NCBI GenBank assembly: GCA_022867625.1
Contig: JALIFM010000007.1
Location: 92,803-156,802, forward strand
Length of the DNA: 64,000 nt
Origin: Lachnospiraceae bacterium NSJ-143
Lineage (GTDB): Bacteria > Bacillota > Clostridia > Lachnospirales > Anaerotignaceae
Direction of reading: 5' to 3'
Part shown: positions 1 to 9,792 of the stretch, piece by piece
Numbering within the stretch: position 1 is the stretch's first letter
Layout of the letters: the number at the start of each line of letters is the position of its first letter
The notes under the pieces: model-generated
What the model was told of the DNA's origin: nothing
The model's database searches: none
Seen by the model: only the letters and a program-made list of their open reading frames with translations
Position numbers and translations under genes: made by a program

Positions 1-57
1 AGTTGATATGATACAATATTTAAAAGGCTTTGTCAAGTATTTTTACTTTACATTATA

Positions 58-1311
58 TTATTCTGCGTCAAACAAAGCTTTTGCAAAGTTTTCAGCGTCA
101 AATTTCTGCAAATCCTCTATTCCTTCACCTACTCCTATATAACGCACAGGTATTTTAAGCTCGCTTTTAATCGCAACAACTATTCCGCCTTTTGCCGTTC
201 CGTCAAGCTTTGTTAGTATTATGCCTGTAATATCCGCCGCTTCCTTAAACAGCTTTGCCTGCTGGAGAGCATTTTGTCCTGTTGTGGCATCAAGCACAAG
301 AAACACTTCTTTATGTGCCTGAGGATATTCCCTTTCAAGAACTTTAGATATTTTTTTCAGCTCCTCCATAAGATTCTTTTTGTTATGCAGCCTGCCGGCT
401 GTGTCGCAAATAAGCAAATCTGCCTTTCTGTTCTTTGCAGCGTTTGCGGCGTCAAACACAACCGCTGCCGGGTCGGAGTTTTCCTCATGCTTTATAACAT
501 CAGCTCCGCATCTGTCACCCCAAACCATAAGCTGGTCTATAGCCGCTGCCCTGAATGTGTCAGCAGCCGCAAGAAGCACATTTTTGCCTTCTTTTTTGTA
601 TGATGACGCAAGCTTGCCTATTGTTGTTGTCTTACCAACTCCGTTAACGCCTATAACAAGCATAACTGTAGGCGAAGGAAGTGTAAAATCACCGTCAACA
701 CCGTCTAAGAGTATACCGCTTATCTCCTCAGAAAGCATTGTTTTAATCAACGCCGGGTCTGTAACCCCCTCTTTTTTAACACGCTTCCTCAGAGTTTCAC
801 AAACATCCATTGTCGTCTGTACTCCCAAGTCCGCCATAATAAGGGCTTCTTCAAGTTCCTCAAACAAATCTTCATCAATTTTTGTAAAAGCTCCCAGTAC
901 GCTGTCAACACTTCCAAGTATATTTTTCCTTGTCTTTCCCAGCCCCTCTTTAAGTCTGGCAAAAAAGCCTTTCTTTGATTCCTCGCCGTTTGGCTGGACT
1001 TCATTATTGACAGTTTCACTTTCTGCTGTTTCATAATATTTATCTTCATTACTATCCGTTTCGTTTACTTCATCAAAACCGCTTTCCTGACTTTCCACAT
1101 CTTCGTCCGCTGCCTTTGCTGTAGTATCTTCATCAACAGCTTCGTCAGTGCTATCATCTGCCGTTTCCGGTTCCGATTCCTCTTTTGCATACTGTTCAGA
1201 CTGTTCTGGAGTATTTTCTTCCGCCTCTTTATTTTCTTCCATAATATCCGTATTTACGGCCTGTTCTTCTTCTGTCTTTTTTTTGCCTTTTAAAAAATCA
1301 AAAATTCCCAT
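58..1311 (-). CDS. ftsY: Signal recognition particle receptor FtsY
   Basis: SRP receptor GTPase that docks ribosome-SRP complexes at the membrane for co-translational insertion. The protein is 417 residues. The N-terminal 110 or so residues are a very acidic, low-complexity linker typical of FtsY. It is followed by the N domain and the G domain with P-loop GVNGVGKTTTIGKLA, DTFRAAA, DTAGR and TKLDGTAKGG. I chose the start MGIFDFLKG because GGGAGGAA precedes it at the right distance; an in-frame start 15 bases upstream lies inside smc. Only 1 base separates it from the smc stop, so translation is probably coupled, the usual smc-ftsY arrangement. Confidence 0.97.
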   Translation of the reverse strand: MGIFDFLKGKKKTEEEQAVNTDIMEENKEAEENTPEQSEQYAKEESEPETADDSTDEAVDEDTTAKAADEDVESQESGFDEVNETDSNEDKYYETAESETVNNEVQPNGEESKKGFFARLKEGLGKTRKNILGSVDSVLGAFTKIDEDLFEELEEALIMADLGVQTTMDVCETLRKRVKKEGVTDPALIKTMLSEEISGILLDGVDGDFTLPSPTVMLVIGVNGVGKTTTIGKLASSYKKEGKNVLLAAADTFRAAAIDQLMVWGDRCGADVIKHEENSDPAAVVFDAANAAKNRKADLLICDTAGRLHNKKNLMEELKKISKVLEREYPQAHKEVFLVLDATTGQNALQQAKLFKEAADITGIILTKLDGTAKGGIVVAIKSELKIPVRYIGVGEGIEDLQKFDAENFAKALFDAE

Positions 1312-1312
1312 T

Positions 1313-4300
1313 TTATTCCTCCCCATCCTTTAAGTCCTCAAACTTAACAGACAAAACCTTTGAAATACCTTTTTCCTGCATAGTAACGCCATACAGTGCA
1401 TCGGCTGCCTCCATAGTGCCCTTTCTGTGGCTTATCACTATAAACTGTGTTGTAGATGAAAACCTTTTAAGATAATTGGCAAACCTTTTTACATTGGCGT
1501 CATCAAGTGCCGCCTCAATTTCATCGAGTATACAAAACGGAGACGGCTTCATTTTTAATATAGCAAACAGTATAGCTATGGCAGTAAGTGCTCTCTCCCC
1601 GCCGGAAAGCAAAAGCATATTCTGCATTGTTTTGCCAGGCGGCTGAGCAATAATTTCTATACCGCTTTCAAGTATGTCGGCTGAATCAGAAAGCCTGAGG
1701 CATGCTCTGCCGCCTCCAAACATTTCTTTAAAAACATCATTAAAATTTTCAGAAATTGTATTAAACTGCGATGCAAACTGTTCTCTCATCAAAATTTCCA
1801 AATCATCTATTATTTTCATGAGATTGTCTTCTGCTTTTCTTATGTCATCTCTCTGTGATGTAAGAAAATCATATCTTTCTTTTGTCTTAGAGTATTCCTC
1901 TATAGCGTTAACATTCACATTTCCGAGATTTTTAATTTGTGAGCGCAGCTCTCGAGCAGCTTTTTCAAAATCACATTTCTCGTCAGCACTGTCTCTCAAA
2001 TCCTTAGCCTGGTGATATGTAACCTCATACTCCTCCCACATAGATGAGTACAGCTTTTCCTTTTCATCATTAAGGGTTTCAAGTCTTGTCTGGTATTTGT
2101 AAACCATATTCTTCAAGTTTAAAACAATTTCGTATGTTTCATGTATAACCGGCAGTATTTCTTCCAGTTTTTCCTTTTTCTTATCCAGAACAGAAATCAA
2201 TTCCTTTAATTTTTGTTCGTTTTCCTCTTTGCAGGCACGGCAGTTTTTCACTATATCTTCAGACTTGAAAAGCTCGGCCTTTTTTTCTTCAATCGCCGTA
2301 AGATATTCATTCTTAAGCTCCGAAAAATCTTTGTTTTCATTTTCCGCTTCTTTCAGCTCATTTTCAAGCCTAAGTATATTTTCTGATATTCCTGTCCTTT
2401 CCTGTTCAGCAGAAGATATTGATACCTTAATGGCTGTAACATCGGCAATAATCTTGTCTCTGTCTCCCTTTCCGCTGTCCACAAATATTTTAATCTTCTC
2501 AAGCTGGCTGTCGGTGTTTTCTATTTCATTTTCAATTCGCCTGACCTCAGATTCGAGTTCAGCAATCTTTTTATCAGTCTCAGCTATACTGCTTTCTATA
2601 TACACAGATTCGCCTTCGCTGTTTTTTCTGCCCTGCTCAATTTCCGCCAATGATTCAACGGCCTTTTTTAATTCCTCATCATATGAATTTTTCTCAAGCT
2701 CCAGTTTGTGAAGCAAAACTGTTGTATCATTTATATCCGAATTAATCTCGTTTCTGCTGTTGTTTAAGTCAGCTGTTTCACTCTTCAATTCCTCAATTTT
2801 AACCTTAAGAGCTCTGCATAGCCTTTCCAGCTCGTCTATTTCTCTGCTCCGGCTGAATATTCCTGATGATTTTTTTGATATGCTACCGCCGGTCATAGCT
2901 CCGCCGGGGTTAATTACATCTCCTCCAAGTGTGACAATCCTGTACTTTCTGCCTGTATAAGAAGAAAGCTTTATCGCGCAGTCCATATTTTCAACTACTA
3001 TCACTCTTCCAAGAAGGCTTGACACTATGCCAGAATAATCTCTGCTGTATGAAACAATATCACTGGCTATTCCACAGACGCCTGCAAAATTAAGGATTTT
3101 TTCTCTTTCCTCTATTACCCTGCCTCTTATAACACTGACAGGCATAAAAGTCGCACGTCCAAGGTTCTCTCTCTTTAAATATTCTATAGCCGCCTTAGCG
3201 GTATACTCATCTTCAGTAACTATATTTTGTATAGCCGAACCAAGTGCTGTCTCTATTGCAACTTCATATCTGCTGTCAGACTTTATAAGCTCTCCAACAG
3301 CGCCGTGTATGCCTTTTAGCTTTCCGCTTATTCCTTCCTTTAAAATACATTTGACGCTTTTATAATATCCCTCAAAATCATTTTTCATATCCGAAAGCAC
3401 ACGGTATTTTGACACTGACTCCGAAAATTCAGAAGAAACGGCCCTATAGTCTGTTTCTGCTTTCAAAAGTTTTTCATTGACTGAAGCCTGTTCATTTTTA
3501 AGGCTGACCAGTATATCCTTATACTTTTTTGTACTGCTGACAGACTCATCAAGCTTTTTTCTGAGTGAAAGGACATGAACCTCCGCCTGTCGGTATTTGC
3601 CCTGAGAAACGCTTATTGTATTTTCTAAGTTTCCTTTTTTATCAGTCAGCTGTTTAAGCTGAATTTTGCGGTTTTCTATCTCTGTTTTAGTATTGGCAAG
3701 AGAACGCATTTTTTCAAAAATATTATTTTTAAACAGATTAAGCTTCTCCTCACCCTTATCCAAAGCCCTGTTAAACTCATCAAACTCGCTCTCTTTTTTA
3801 TCAAGGTCGCTGTAAAGGTGGGCAAGCAAAACATCTGACGCTGATTTTTTTGCCTGACAAATGCCAATTTCATTTTTCAGCCTTTCGGCCTTGAGGCCTC
3901 CTGCTTTAAAATCACTTTCTGTTCTTTTAATCTTATCTTCATAATTGGAAATCTGCTCCTGAATGAGCCTTATATTTCCTGACTGTATCTGGAGCTTTTC
4001 GTTATCCGCACTTATATCATTTCCCAGCGCCGTTATTTTTTCAGAAAGCTCTCTTTCATCATTCTTCAGAGCTTCTGAAATGGAATCAAGCTCAGAATGT
4101 CTTTTTTCATTTTCCAGTATATCTCTTTTGGCAAAATCCAAATTGCTGCTTGTCTTTAATATTTCAGTCTCTATTTTGTCAGCTCTGGCAAGAAAAAGTG
4201 TGATTTCACATTTTTTAAGCTTTTCCTTTAAACCTAGGTATTGTCTTGCGTTTTCATTTTGAATCCTCAAAGGTTCAAGCCCAGCTTCAATTTCAGTAAT

Positions 4301-4882
4301 TATATCATCTATACGCACAAGATTATCATGCTCTTTTTCAAGCTTGCCCATAGCTTCTATACGCCTTGTCCTGTATTTGGCTATTCCGGCAGCCTCCTCA
4401 AACAGCCTGCGCCTGTCCTCACTTTTGGTACTCAATATCTCATCTATTCTGCCCTGGCCTATTATTGAGTATCCCTCGCGTCCAACTCCTGTATCCATAA
4501 ACAGCTCATTTATGTCTTTGAGTCGGCATGGAGTGCCGTTTATTGTATATTTGCTCTCACCGGAACGGAAAACAGTCCTTTTAACTGTAATTTCCGAAAA
4601 ATTAAGCGGTATCATCTCATCTTCATTGTCAAGTGTAAGAGATACCTCAGCAAAGCTGATTGGCTTTCTTGTGTCCGTTCCCGCAAATATTACATCTTCC
4701 ATTCTGTCGCCACGGAGGTTTTTAACTCTCTGCTCACCCAAGACCCATCTTACAGCGTCTGAAATATTGCTTTTTCCACTTCCGTTAGGACCTACTACTG
4801 CAGTTATTCCTTTATTAAACTCAAGTTTGACTTTATCGGGAAAAGATTTAAACCCATGAAGTCCAAGCTCTTTTAAGTACAT
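1313..4882 (-). CDS. smc: Chromosome segregation ATPase SMC
   Basis: Structural maintenance of chromosomes protein, the ATPase of the bacterial condensin that compacts and segregates origins. At 1189 residues it is full length. Walker A GPNGSGKSN lies near residue 32. Long coiled coils flank a hinge near residues 520-680 (GGAMTGGS at its end). The ABC signature LSGGERALTA and Walker B CILDEIEAALDD are near the C terminus. It lies between rluD and ftsY. The rnc and acpP genes that usually precede smc are not adjacent here. Confidence 0.98.
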   Translation of the reverse strand: MYLKELGLHGFKSFPDKVKLEFNKGITAVVGPNGSGKSNISDAVRWVLGEQRVKNLRGDRMEDVIFAGTDTRKPISFAEVSLTLDNEDEMIPLNFSEITVKRTVFRSGESKYTINGTPCRLKDINELFMDTGVGREGYSIIGQGRIDEILSTKSEDRRRLFEEAAGIAKYRTRRIEAMGKLEKEHDNLVRIDDIITEIEAGLEPLRIQNENARQYLGLKEKLKKCEITLFLARADKIETEILKTSSNLDFAKRDILENEKRHSELDSISEALKNDERELSEKITALGNDISADNEKLQIQSGNIRLIQEQISNYEDKIKRTESDFKAGGLKAERLKNEIGICQAKKSASDVLLAHLYSDLDKKESEFDEFNRALDKGEEKLNLFKNNIFEKMRSLANTKTEIENRKIQLKQLTDKKGNLENTISVSQGKYRQAEVHVLSLRKKLDESVSSTKKYKDILVSLKNEQASVNEKLLKAETDYRAVSSEFSESVSKYRVLSDMKNDFEGYYKSVKCILKEGISGKLKGIHGAVGELIKSDSRYEVAIETALGSAIQNIVTEDEYTAKAAIEYLKRENLGRATFMPVSVIRGRVIEEREKILNFAGVCGIASDIVSYSRDYSGIVSSLLGRVIVVENMDCAIKLSSYTGRKYRIVTLGGDVINPGGAMTGGSISKKSSGIFSRSREIDELERLCRALKVKIEELKSETADLNNSRNEINSDINDTTVLLHKLELEKNSYDEELKKAVESLAEIEQGRKNSEGESVYIESSIAETDKKIAELESEVRRIENEIENTDSQLEKIKIFVDSGKGDRDKIIADVTAIKVSISSAEQERTGISENILRLENELKEAENENKDFSELKNEYLTAIEEKKAELFKSEDIVKNCRACKEENEQKLKELISVLDKKKEKLEEILPVIHETYEIVLNLKNMVYKYQTRLETLNDEKEKLYSSMWEEYEVTYHQAKDLRDSADEKCDFEKAARELRSQIKNLGNVNVNAIEEYSKTKERYDFLTSQRDDIRKAEDNLMKIIDDLEILMREQFASQFNTISENFNDVFKEMFGGGRACLRLSDSADILESGIEIIAQPPGKTMQNMLLLSGGERALTAIAILFAILKMKPSPFCILDEIEAALDDANVKRFANYLKRFSSTTQFIVISHRKGTMEAADALYGVTMQEKGISKVLSVKFEDLKDGEE

Positions 4883-4891
4883 AAATACACC

Positions 4892-5812
4892 TCAAAACTG
4901 ATTTTGTCTGAACCTGCCAAGGAGTTTTTCAAAATATTCAGGAATGTCAGAGACAAATTCAATATACTTTCCTGTCGACGGGTGTATAAACCCAAGAAGC
5001 CCTGCATGAAGCACCTGCCCCGAAAGCCTGTATGGCTGTTTAGCGCCCGAATACACATCATCACCCAAAAGCGGGTGTCCAACAGAAGCCATATGCACCC
5101 TAATCTGGTGTGTACGCCCAGTCTCAAGCTCAGCTTCAATATATGTATATTTTCCAAACCTTTCAAGTACGGTATAATGGGTGACCGCATTCCGCCCGCC
5201 GGCCACTACTGCCATTTTTTTCCTGTCCTTGGGATTTCTTCCTATTGGCTTATCAATTGTCCCTGTATCTTCCTTTATATTACCTGTCACAATGGCCTTG
5301 TATTTTCTGCTTATGCTGTGCTCCGCAAACTGAAGTGCAAGTGATTTGTGGGCACTGTCGCTTTTAGCCGCAACAATAATTCCAGAAGTATTCATATCTA
5401 TCCTGTGTACTATTCCCGGGCGCATGCATCCATTTATACCGCTCAGGCTGTCCTTGCAGTGATACATAAGCGCGTTGACTACTGTGCCGCTGTAATGTCC
5501 CGGCGCCGGGTGGACTACCATTCCCTGCGGCTTGTTTATAACTATAACATCCTTGTCCTCATAAATTATATCCAAATAAATATCCTCAGCCACAATATCC
5601 AACGGCTCAGGATCAGGAATTTCAATATCAATAATATCGTTTTTCCTAAGACGGTAATTGTTTTTCACAGCCTTTGAGTTTACTGTCACTTTTCCGTCTT
5701 CAACAAGCTTTTGTACCTGACTCCTTGACAAATCATCGCGATACTGAGAAACATATACATCTATACGTTTTCCGGCGTCGTCACTTTCAGGCGCCGCTGT
5801 AAAATATTCCAT
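4892..5812 (-). CDS. rluD: 23S rRNA pseudouridine synthase, RluD family
   Basis: Converts uridines of large-subunit rRNA to pseudouridine; RluD/YlyB family. An N-terminal S4 RNA-binding domain (about residues 10-75) precedes the RluA catalytic domain. The catalytic motif HRIDMNTSGIIV carries the nucleophilic Asp. The RTHQIRVHM and GHPLLGDDVYS motifs are also present. I chose the ATG at MEYFTAAPES because GGAGAA lies 5 bases upstream; an upstream TTG reading of six more residues has no ribosome site. The exact rRNA target cannot be read from sequence. It forms a unit with lspA and aroB upstream. Confidence 0.93.
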   Translation of the reverse strand: MEYFTAAPESDDAGKRIDVYVSQYRDDLSRSQVQKLVEDGKVTVNSKAVKNNYRLRKNDIIDIEIPDPEPLDIVAEDIYLDIIYEDKDVIVINKPQGMVVHPAPGHYSGTVVNALMYHCKDSLSGINGCMRPGIVHRIDMNTSGIIVAAKSDSAHKSLALQFAEHSISRKYKAIVTGNIKEDTGTIDKPIGRNPKDRKKMAVVAGGRNAVTHYTVLERFGKYTYIEAELETGRTHQIRVHMASVGHPLLGDDVYSGAKQPYRLSGQVLHAGLLGFIHPSTGKYIEFVSDIPEYFEKLLGRFRQNQF

Positions 5813-5865
5813 AACTTCTCCGTCTTTCAAGTATTTTTTATGTTTCTTTTAATAAAGCGGTATTG

Positions 5866-6333
5866 TTATTTTTTGGGCTCATCATTTATAACAAATATAA
5901 ACATGAAAGCCAAAAGTACTGTACCTGCAACAACATATATGTCCGCTACATTAAAAACAGGCCACTTTATAAACACTGACTCAAAATAGTCTACAACATA
6001 ACCTCTGAAAAGCCTGTCTATTGCGTTTCCCCATGCTCCGGCAAGTATAAGTATAACAGACAGCTTGACATACCTGTACTCACGCCCAGATGGAATATAC
6101 TTTTTAATATATATTACCGCCGCTATTGTTACAGCAACTGTAATTATAACAAAAAACCATCTTGCACCCTCAAGCATTCCAAAAGCTGCGCCGCGGTTTT
6201 CAACAAATGTAAGGTTCATTAACCCTTTTATAAACTCAATGCTGCCCACCGGCTTAAGATATTTCAGCGCAGCAATCTTGCTCAGCTGGTCTATTATTGT
6301 AAGCCCTAAGGCAGATAATAAAAAGATAATCAT
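5866..6333 (-). CDS. lspA: Lipoprotein signal peptidase LspA
   Basis: Membrane aspartyl protease that removes the signal peptide of diacylglyceryl-modified prolipoproteins. The 155 residues form four hydrophobic segments. The conserved boxes are present: VENRGAAFGM, GNAIDR with the first catalytic Asp, and FNVADIYV with the second. It overlaps the upstream aroB by 4 bases (ATGA type), so the two are translationally coupled. The lspA-rluD neighbourhood is common in Firmicutes. Confidence 0.97.
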   Translation of the reverse strand: MIIFLLSALGLTIIDQLSKIAALKYLKPVGSIEFIKGLMNLTFVENRGAAFGMLEGARWFFVIITVAVTIAAVIYIKKYIPSGREYRYVKLSVILILAGAWGNAIDRLFRGYVVDYFESVFIKWPVFNVADIYVVAGTVLLAFMFIFVINDEPKK

Positions 6334-7421
6334 ACACTATCACCCGATATTGTGTTTATAGCGTCAAATATTTCCTCTCTGCTTACAGCTGATGTACTGT
6401 ATGGCTTTCCATAGCCCTTAAGCAATACAAAGCTGAGCTTATTGCTTTTGACCTTCTTGTCAAGGAACATCTGGCTGTATACTTCCTCAGGCTGTATTTC
6501 CTCCGCCTTTAACGGAAGTCCAAAATATGCCAGCAGGCTTAAAAACTCATTATACTCATTGAGTGTTATGTCTCCTCTTTTAAAGCATATGTCAAATGCT
6601 GCTTTCATGCCCATGGCAACACATTCCCCGTGTAGAAGTGAAAACCCTTTAATTGTCTCAACTGCATGGCCTATAGTATGGCCAAAGTTAAGTATCTCCC
6701 TTAAACCGCTTTCTTTTTCATCCTCAGCCACAACCTCAGCTTTAATCTTACAGCAGGTTTCAATTATATGCTGCATACAGTTTTTATCACGTTGTTTAAC
6801 AGCTTCTTTATTATCCATAATATATTTAAAAAAGTCATATGAATGTATAGGTCCATATTTTATCACTTCCGCCATTCCAGCTGCAAACTCGCGCTCAGAA
6901 AGTGTATCCAGAGTCTCCATATTTACAAATACAAATTCCGGCTGGTAAAACGCTCCGACTATGTTCTTGCTCCCTTTAAAATCAACACCGACCTTTCCGC
7001 CAACTGAGCTGTCAACCTGCGCAAGAAGGCTTGTGGGAATCTGGATAAACTTTATTCCTCTCAGGTAAGTCGCAGCCGCAAAGCCTGCCATATCGCCGCA
7101 TACGCCGCCGCCAAGACCTGCAACAACAGTTTTTCTGTCTATATGGTTTTCCAGAAAAAAGCTGTAAAAATCAGATATAGTATCAAGGTTCTTGCTTTTC
7201 TCCCCGGCTTTAAAGCTATATAAATAAATGCTTTCAAAGCAGCCTTCAAGTGCGTTTTTTACTTTTTGAGCATATATGCTGCCTACATTACTGTCAGTTA
7301 TTATGCAAAGCTTTCTTCCAACAAGTCCGCATTCATTTACCGCTTCTTTTATTGAATCAAAGCCACTGCTGAAATATATATTATACTTTTTGTCATTTGT
7401 ATCTACACTGATTTTTTTCAA
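6330..7421 (-). CDS. aroB: 3-dehydroquinate synthase
   Basis: Second step of the shikimate pathway: converts DAHP to 3-dehydroquinate with NAD and a divalent metal. The 363 residues match the family length. Visible motifs are GGGVCGDMAGFAAATYLRG (NAD/phosphate loop), TSLLAQVDSSVGGK and the metal-binding HGECVAMGM. It is isolated from other aro genes in this window and sits as first member of an aroB-lspA-rluD run, 16 bases downstream of the ylmH-like gene. Confidence 0.97.
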   Translation of the reverse strand: MKKISVDTNDKKYNIYFSSGFDSIKEAVNECGLVGRKLCIITDSNVGSIYAQKVKNALEGCFESIYLYSFKAGEKSKNLDTISDFYSFFLENHIDRKTVVAGLGGGVCGDMAGFAAATYLRGIKFIQIPTSLLAQVDSSVGGKVGVDFKGSKNIVGAFYQPEFVFVNMETLDTLSEREFAAGMAEVIKYGPIHSYDFFKYIMDNKEAVKQRDKNCMQHIIETCCKIKAEVVAEDEKESGLREILNFGHTIGHAVETIKGFSLLHGECVAMGMKAAFDICFKRGDITLNEYNEFLSLLAYFGLPLKAEEIQPEEVYSQMFLDKKVKSNKLSFVLLKGYGKPYSTSAVSREEIFDAINTISGDSV

Positions 7422-7437
7422 ACATACCGCCTCCGTC

Positions 7438-8223
7438 TCATATATATTTAAGTACGGTAATACTTATCCTGTCCTTTTTTGTCCGCCCGTTTACTGACAA
7501 GACCTTTACTCTGCCAAATCCTCGAACTGAAATCATGTCGTTTTCTGAAACATTTTTAGAAGGCGAGCTTTGTGTCATAAAATTAACAAAAACCTTCTCA
7601 CCTTCAATCAAATCTTGGATTTTGCCCCGTGCCATATTAAAGGCACCACCGGCAACCGCGTCTAGCCTGAGCGATGACACAGTAAAGCTCTTTTCTTCAG
7701 TTTTTGCCTCTGGTATACAAACTTTGTCCAGTGACAGAACCTCAGCTTCAACGCTGTTTTTTCCAACTTTAAACAGATTAGCCGCCACGTATCCGGAAAT
7801 CTCACTTTTAACATAACAAAGGGCACTGCCGTCAAAAATAAGTATATCACCTGTCTTTGAACGGTCAATGCCCAGACCAAGAATAGAGCCAAGGTAGTCC
7901 CTGTGGCTCATCTTAGCTGAAAATTTTTTATTAGAACTAATCCTCACTATATCAATAGGAAAATCGCTGTCCGATATCTCCATATAATCCGGACAAAAAC
8001 CTATAACCCGCCTTTCAGACTTATTGTTACCGCCAAACAACATGAACTTAAGCTCACGAAAGCTTTCCGCTGTCTTAAGCGTATCCTCTGCCTGAGCAGG
8101 AGTCAAAAAGTCTGAAAACACATAAACGTGCTTTTGAAGCGTCTGTTTTGCCAAGTCATTAATTCTTGATATCAACACTTTGTTTTCAGGCTTAATATTT
8201 AAACTGTCAGCCGTTTTTTTCAA
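7438..8223 (-). CDS. ylmH: S4-domain RNA-binding protein YlmH
   Basis: YlmH family of the Gram-positive division cluster; members bind RNA and the ribosome and have been linked to ribosome-associated quality control. The N-terminal half (to about residue 170) is the YlmH-specific domain. The C-terminal S4 domain is recognised from LRLDAVAGGAFNMARGK and the SVRGFGRVKV strand. It is followed closely by aroB and preceded by yggT and sepF, the canonical ylm order. The rqcH gene of the same quality-control pathway is also in this window at 33261-35033. Confidence 0.93.
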   Translation of the reverse strand: MKKTADSLNIKPENKVLISRINDLAKQTLQKHVYVFSDFLTPAQAEDTLKTAESFRELKFMLFGGNNKSERRVIGFCPDYMEISDSDFPIDIVRISSNKKFSAKMSHRDYLGSILGLGIDRSKTGDILIFDGSALCYVKSEISGYVAANLFKVGKNSVEAEVLSLDKVCIPEAKTEEKSFTVSSLRLDAVAGGAFNMARGKIQDLIEGEKVFVNFMTQSSPSKNVSENDMISVRGFGRVKVLSVNGRTKKDRISITVLKYI

Positions 8224-8241
8224 ATCGCAGCACCTGCCCGG

Positions 8242-8523
8242 TTAAAGTACAGCCAAAATAATGGCTTTAATTATACTACAAACAATTTTCATAACAAACA
8301 GGGCTATTACAGGCGAAAAATCCAGCATCATACCCCCACCAATAGGCGAGGCGTCTATCATTGAGCGTATAGGTCCCAGTATTGGTTCTGTAAGCTGGTA
8401 TATAATTGCTCCCAGACCCGTATTTCTAACAGCGGGAAGCCATGAAAGTATTATTCTTATTAATATAAGAAAATACAGTACCTCAAAAAACTTGTCCACT
8501 GTCTGAAGCAACAAATTCTGCAT
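8242..8523 (-). CDS. YggT family membrane protein (YlmG)
   Basis: Small YggT/YlmG integral membrane protein of 93 residues. Two hydrophobic hairpins are separated by a conserved loop (SWLPAVRNTGLG, then EPILGPIRSMI and LDFSPVIALFV). Its biochemical role is not established; it travels with sepF and ylmH in the cell-division cluster of Firmicutes and Actinobacteria and is thought to affect septum or membrane organisation. It lies 20 bases from sepF. Confidence 0.93.
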   Translation of the reverse strand: MQNLLLQTVDKFFEVLYFLILIRIILSWLPAVRNTGLGAIIYQLTEPILGPIRSMIDASPIGGGMMLDFSPVIALFVMKIVCSIIKAIILAVL

Positions 8524-8543
8524 AGCACTCTCCAGTCAATATC

Positions 8544-9056
8544 TTATTTTCCCTGGCTTACCCAGGGAAGTATAATTCCTTTTGTTTTAAGCTCCTCTTT
8601 AAAGTCGCCGGAAACATCTACGTTTTCGGGAGCTATTATAAATATATTGTTAGCTACCCTTTGAATAGAGCCGTTTAAAGAATAGCATGTACCGCTTAAG
8701 AAATCCATTATCCTCTGGGCAATAGGGTATTCCACCTTCTCAAGGTTTACAACAACAGGCTTTCTGGCCTTAACCTGGTCACATATTTCCTGAGCGTCCT
8801 CATAGCATTCCGGTTTGATAATGCATACCTGCATCTGAACATTAGTATGTATGCTTACTACCTGCGATGTATTTCGCCTTGACTGAACAGACGATAAATT
8901 CCTTGGCTGCTGTGATGATTGTCTTATTGGGGAATAATCCATGTCCCTGTCACTTTTGGAAGGAGCATCGTACTCATCTTCATACTCGTCGTCATAATCC
9001 TCGTCGTCGTACTCACCGCCGAAAATATTTCTTACTTTATCAAATAAACCTGCCAC
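8544..9056 (-). CDS. sepF: Cell division protein SepF
   Basis: FtsZ-bundling and membrane-anchoring division protein. The N-terminal amphipathic helix (MAGLFDKVRNIFG) is the membrane anchor. A long acidic Asp/Glu/Tyr linker and a basic/Ser/Gln region follow. The globular SepF core starts near residue 75 and includes the conserved KPVVVNLEKV and IMDFLSGTCYSLNGSIQ. Length is 170, slightly longer than average because of the linker. Position between yggS and yggT is canonical. Confidence 0.96.
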   Translation of the reverse strand: MAGLFDKVRNIFGGEYDDEDYDDEYEDEYDAPSKSDRDMDYSPIRQSSQQPRNLSSVQSRRNTSQVVSIHTNVQMQVCIIKPECYEDAQEICDQVKARKPVVVNLEKVEYPIAQRIMDFLSGTCYSLNGSIQRVANNIFIIAPENVDVSGDFKEELKTKGIILPWVSQGK

Positions 9057-9073
9057 TTTGTTTTCCCCCTAGA

Positions 9074-9778
9074 TCAATTTTTATTTGGATATACTCTAGC
9101 GCCGAAAACGCCTGTTCCAATTCTAACTATTGTAGCGCCTTCCTCAATGGCAACCTCGTAATCACCCGTCATTCCCATTGAAAGCTCGGTCATATTAACA
9201 TTATCAATTTTTTTGCTGTTAATGTCAACAAGTAATTGCTTCATTTGTCTGAAATATTTCCTGTTTTCTTCTGAATTTTCGACAAAAGGCGCTACAGTCA
9301 TCAGTCCTTTAATTGAAATATTAGGCAAAACGCTTATTTCACGGACCATCTGCTCACATTCTTCCGGCCTAATACCGAATTTTGATTCTTCACCGGCTAT
9401 ATTTATCTCCAATAAAATATTAGCTGTTATACCCTTTGCCGCGGCTCTTTTGTTTATTTCCTCCGCAAGCTTTACACTTTCCACAGAATGGATAAGCTCA
9501 ACTTTATCAATTATGTATTTTACCTTGTTTGTCTGGAGGTGTCCTATAAGATGCCATTTTATGCCTTCACCCATAGGTTCATACTTGTCCATTATTTCCT
9601 GAACTTTGTTTTCACCAAGACTGTTCATTCCGCAGTCAACAGCTTCCTTTATTCTTGGCACATCAATAGTTTTGCTCACAACAAGAAAAAGTACATCTTC
9701 CCTTTTTCTTCCGCTCTTCTGGCAGGCCGCCTTAATTTTCATTTCAATATTTTCAATGTTTTCCTTTATTAATGACAT
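9074..9778 (-). CDS. YggS family PLP homeostasis protein
   Basis: PLP-binding protein of the YggS/YlmE/PROSC family, a single TIM-barrel without known catalytic turnover that maintains pyridoxal-phosphate balance. The PLP lysine lies in FLVVSKTIDV near residue 36. Other family motifs are LGENKVQEI, WHLIGHLQTNK and the phosphate-binding LSMGMTGDYEVAIEEGAT. The 234 residues match the family. It is transcribed just upstream of sepF, as in most Firmicutes. Confidence 0.95.
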   Translation of the reverse strand: MSLIKENIENIEMKIKAACQKSGRKREDVLFLVVSKTIDVPRIKEAVDCGMNSLGENKVQEIMDKYEPMGEGIKWHLIGHLQTNKVKYIIDKVELIHSVESVKLAEEINKRAAAKGITANILLEINIAGEESKFGIRPEECEQMVREISVLPNISIKGLMTVAPFVENSEENRKYFRQMKQLLVDINSKKIDNVNMTELSMGMTGDYEVAIEEGATIVRIGTGVFGARVYPNKN

Positions 9779-9792
9779 GATTGTCTCCCCTT

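Noticed and set aside
380-1036. Long plus-strand open frame opposite ftsY
   Set aside because: It is a codon-bias shadow of ftsY with low-complexity Ser/Pro translation and no ribosome site; the same holds for plus-strand frames opposite smc, recG, prkC and rlmN.
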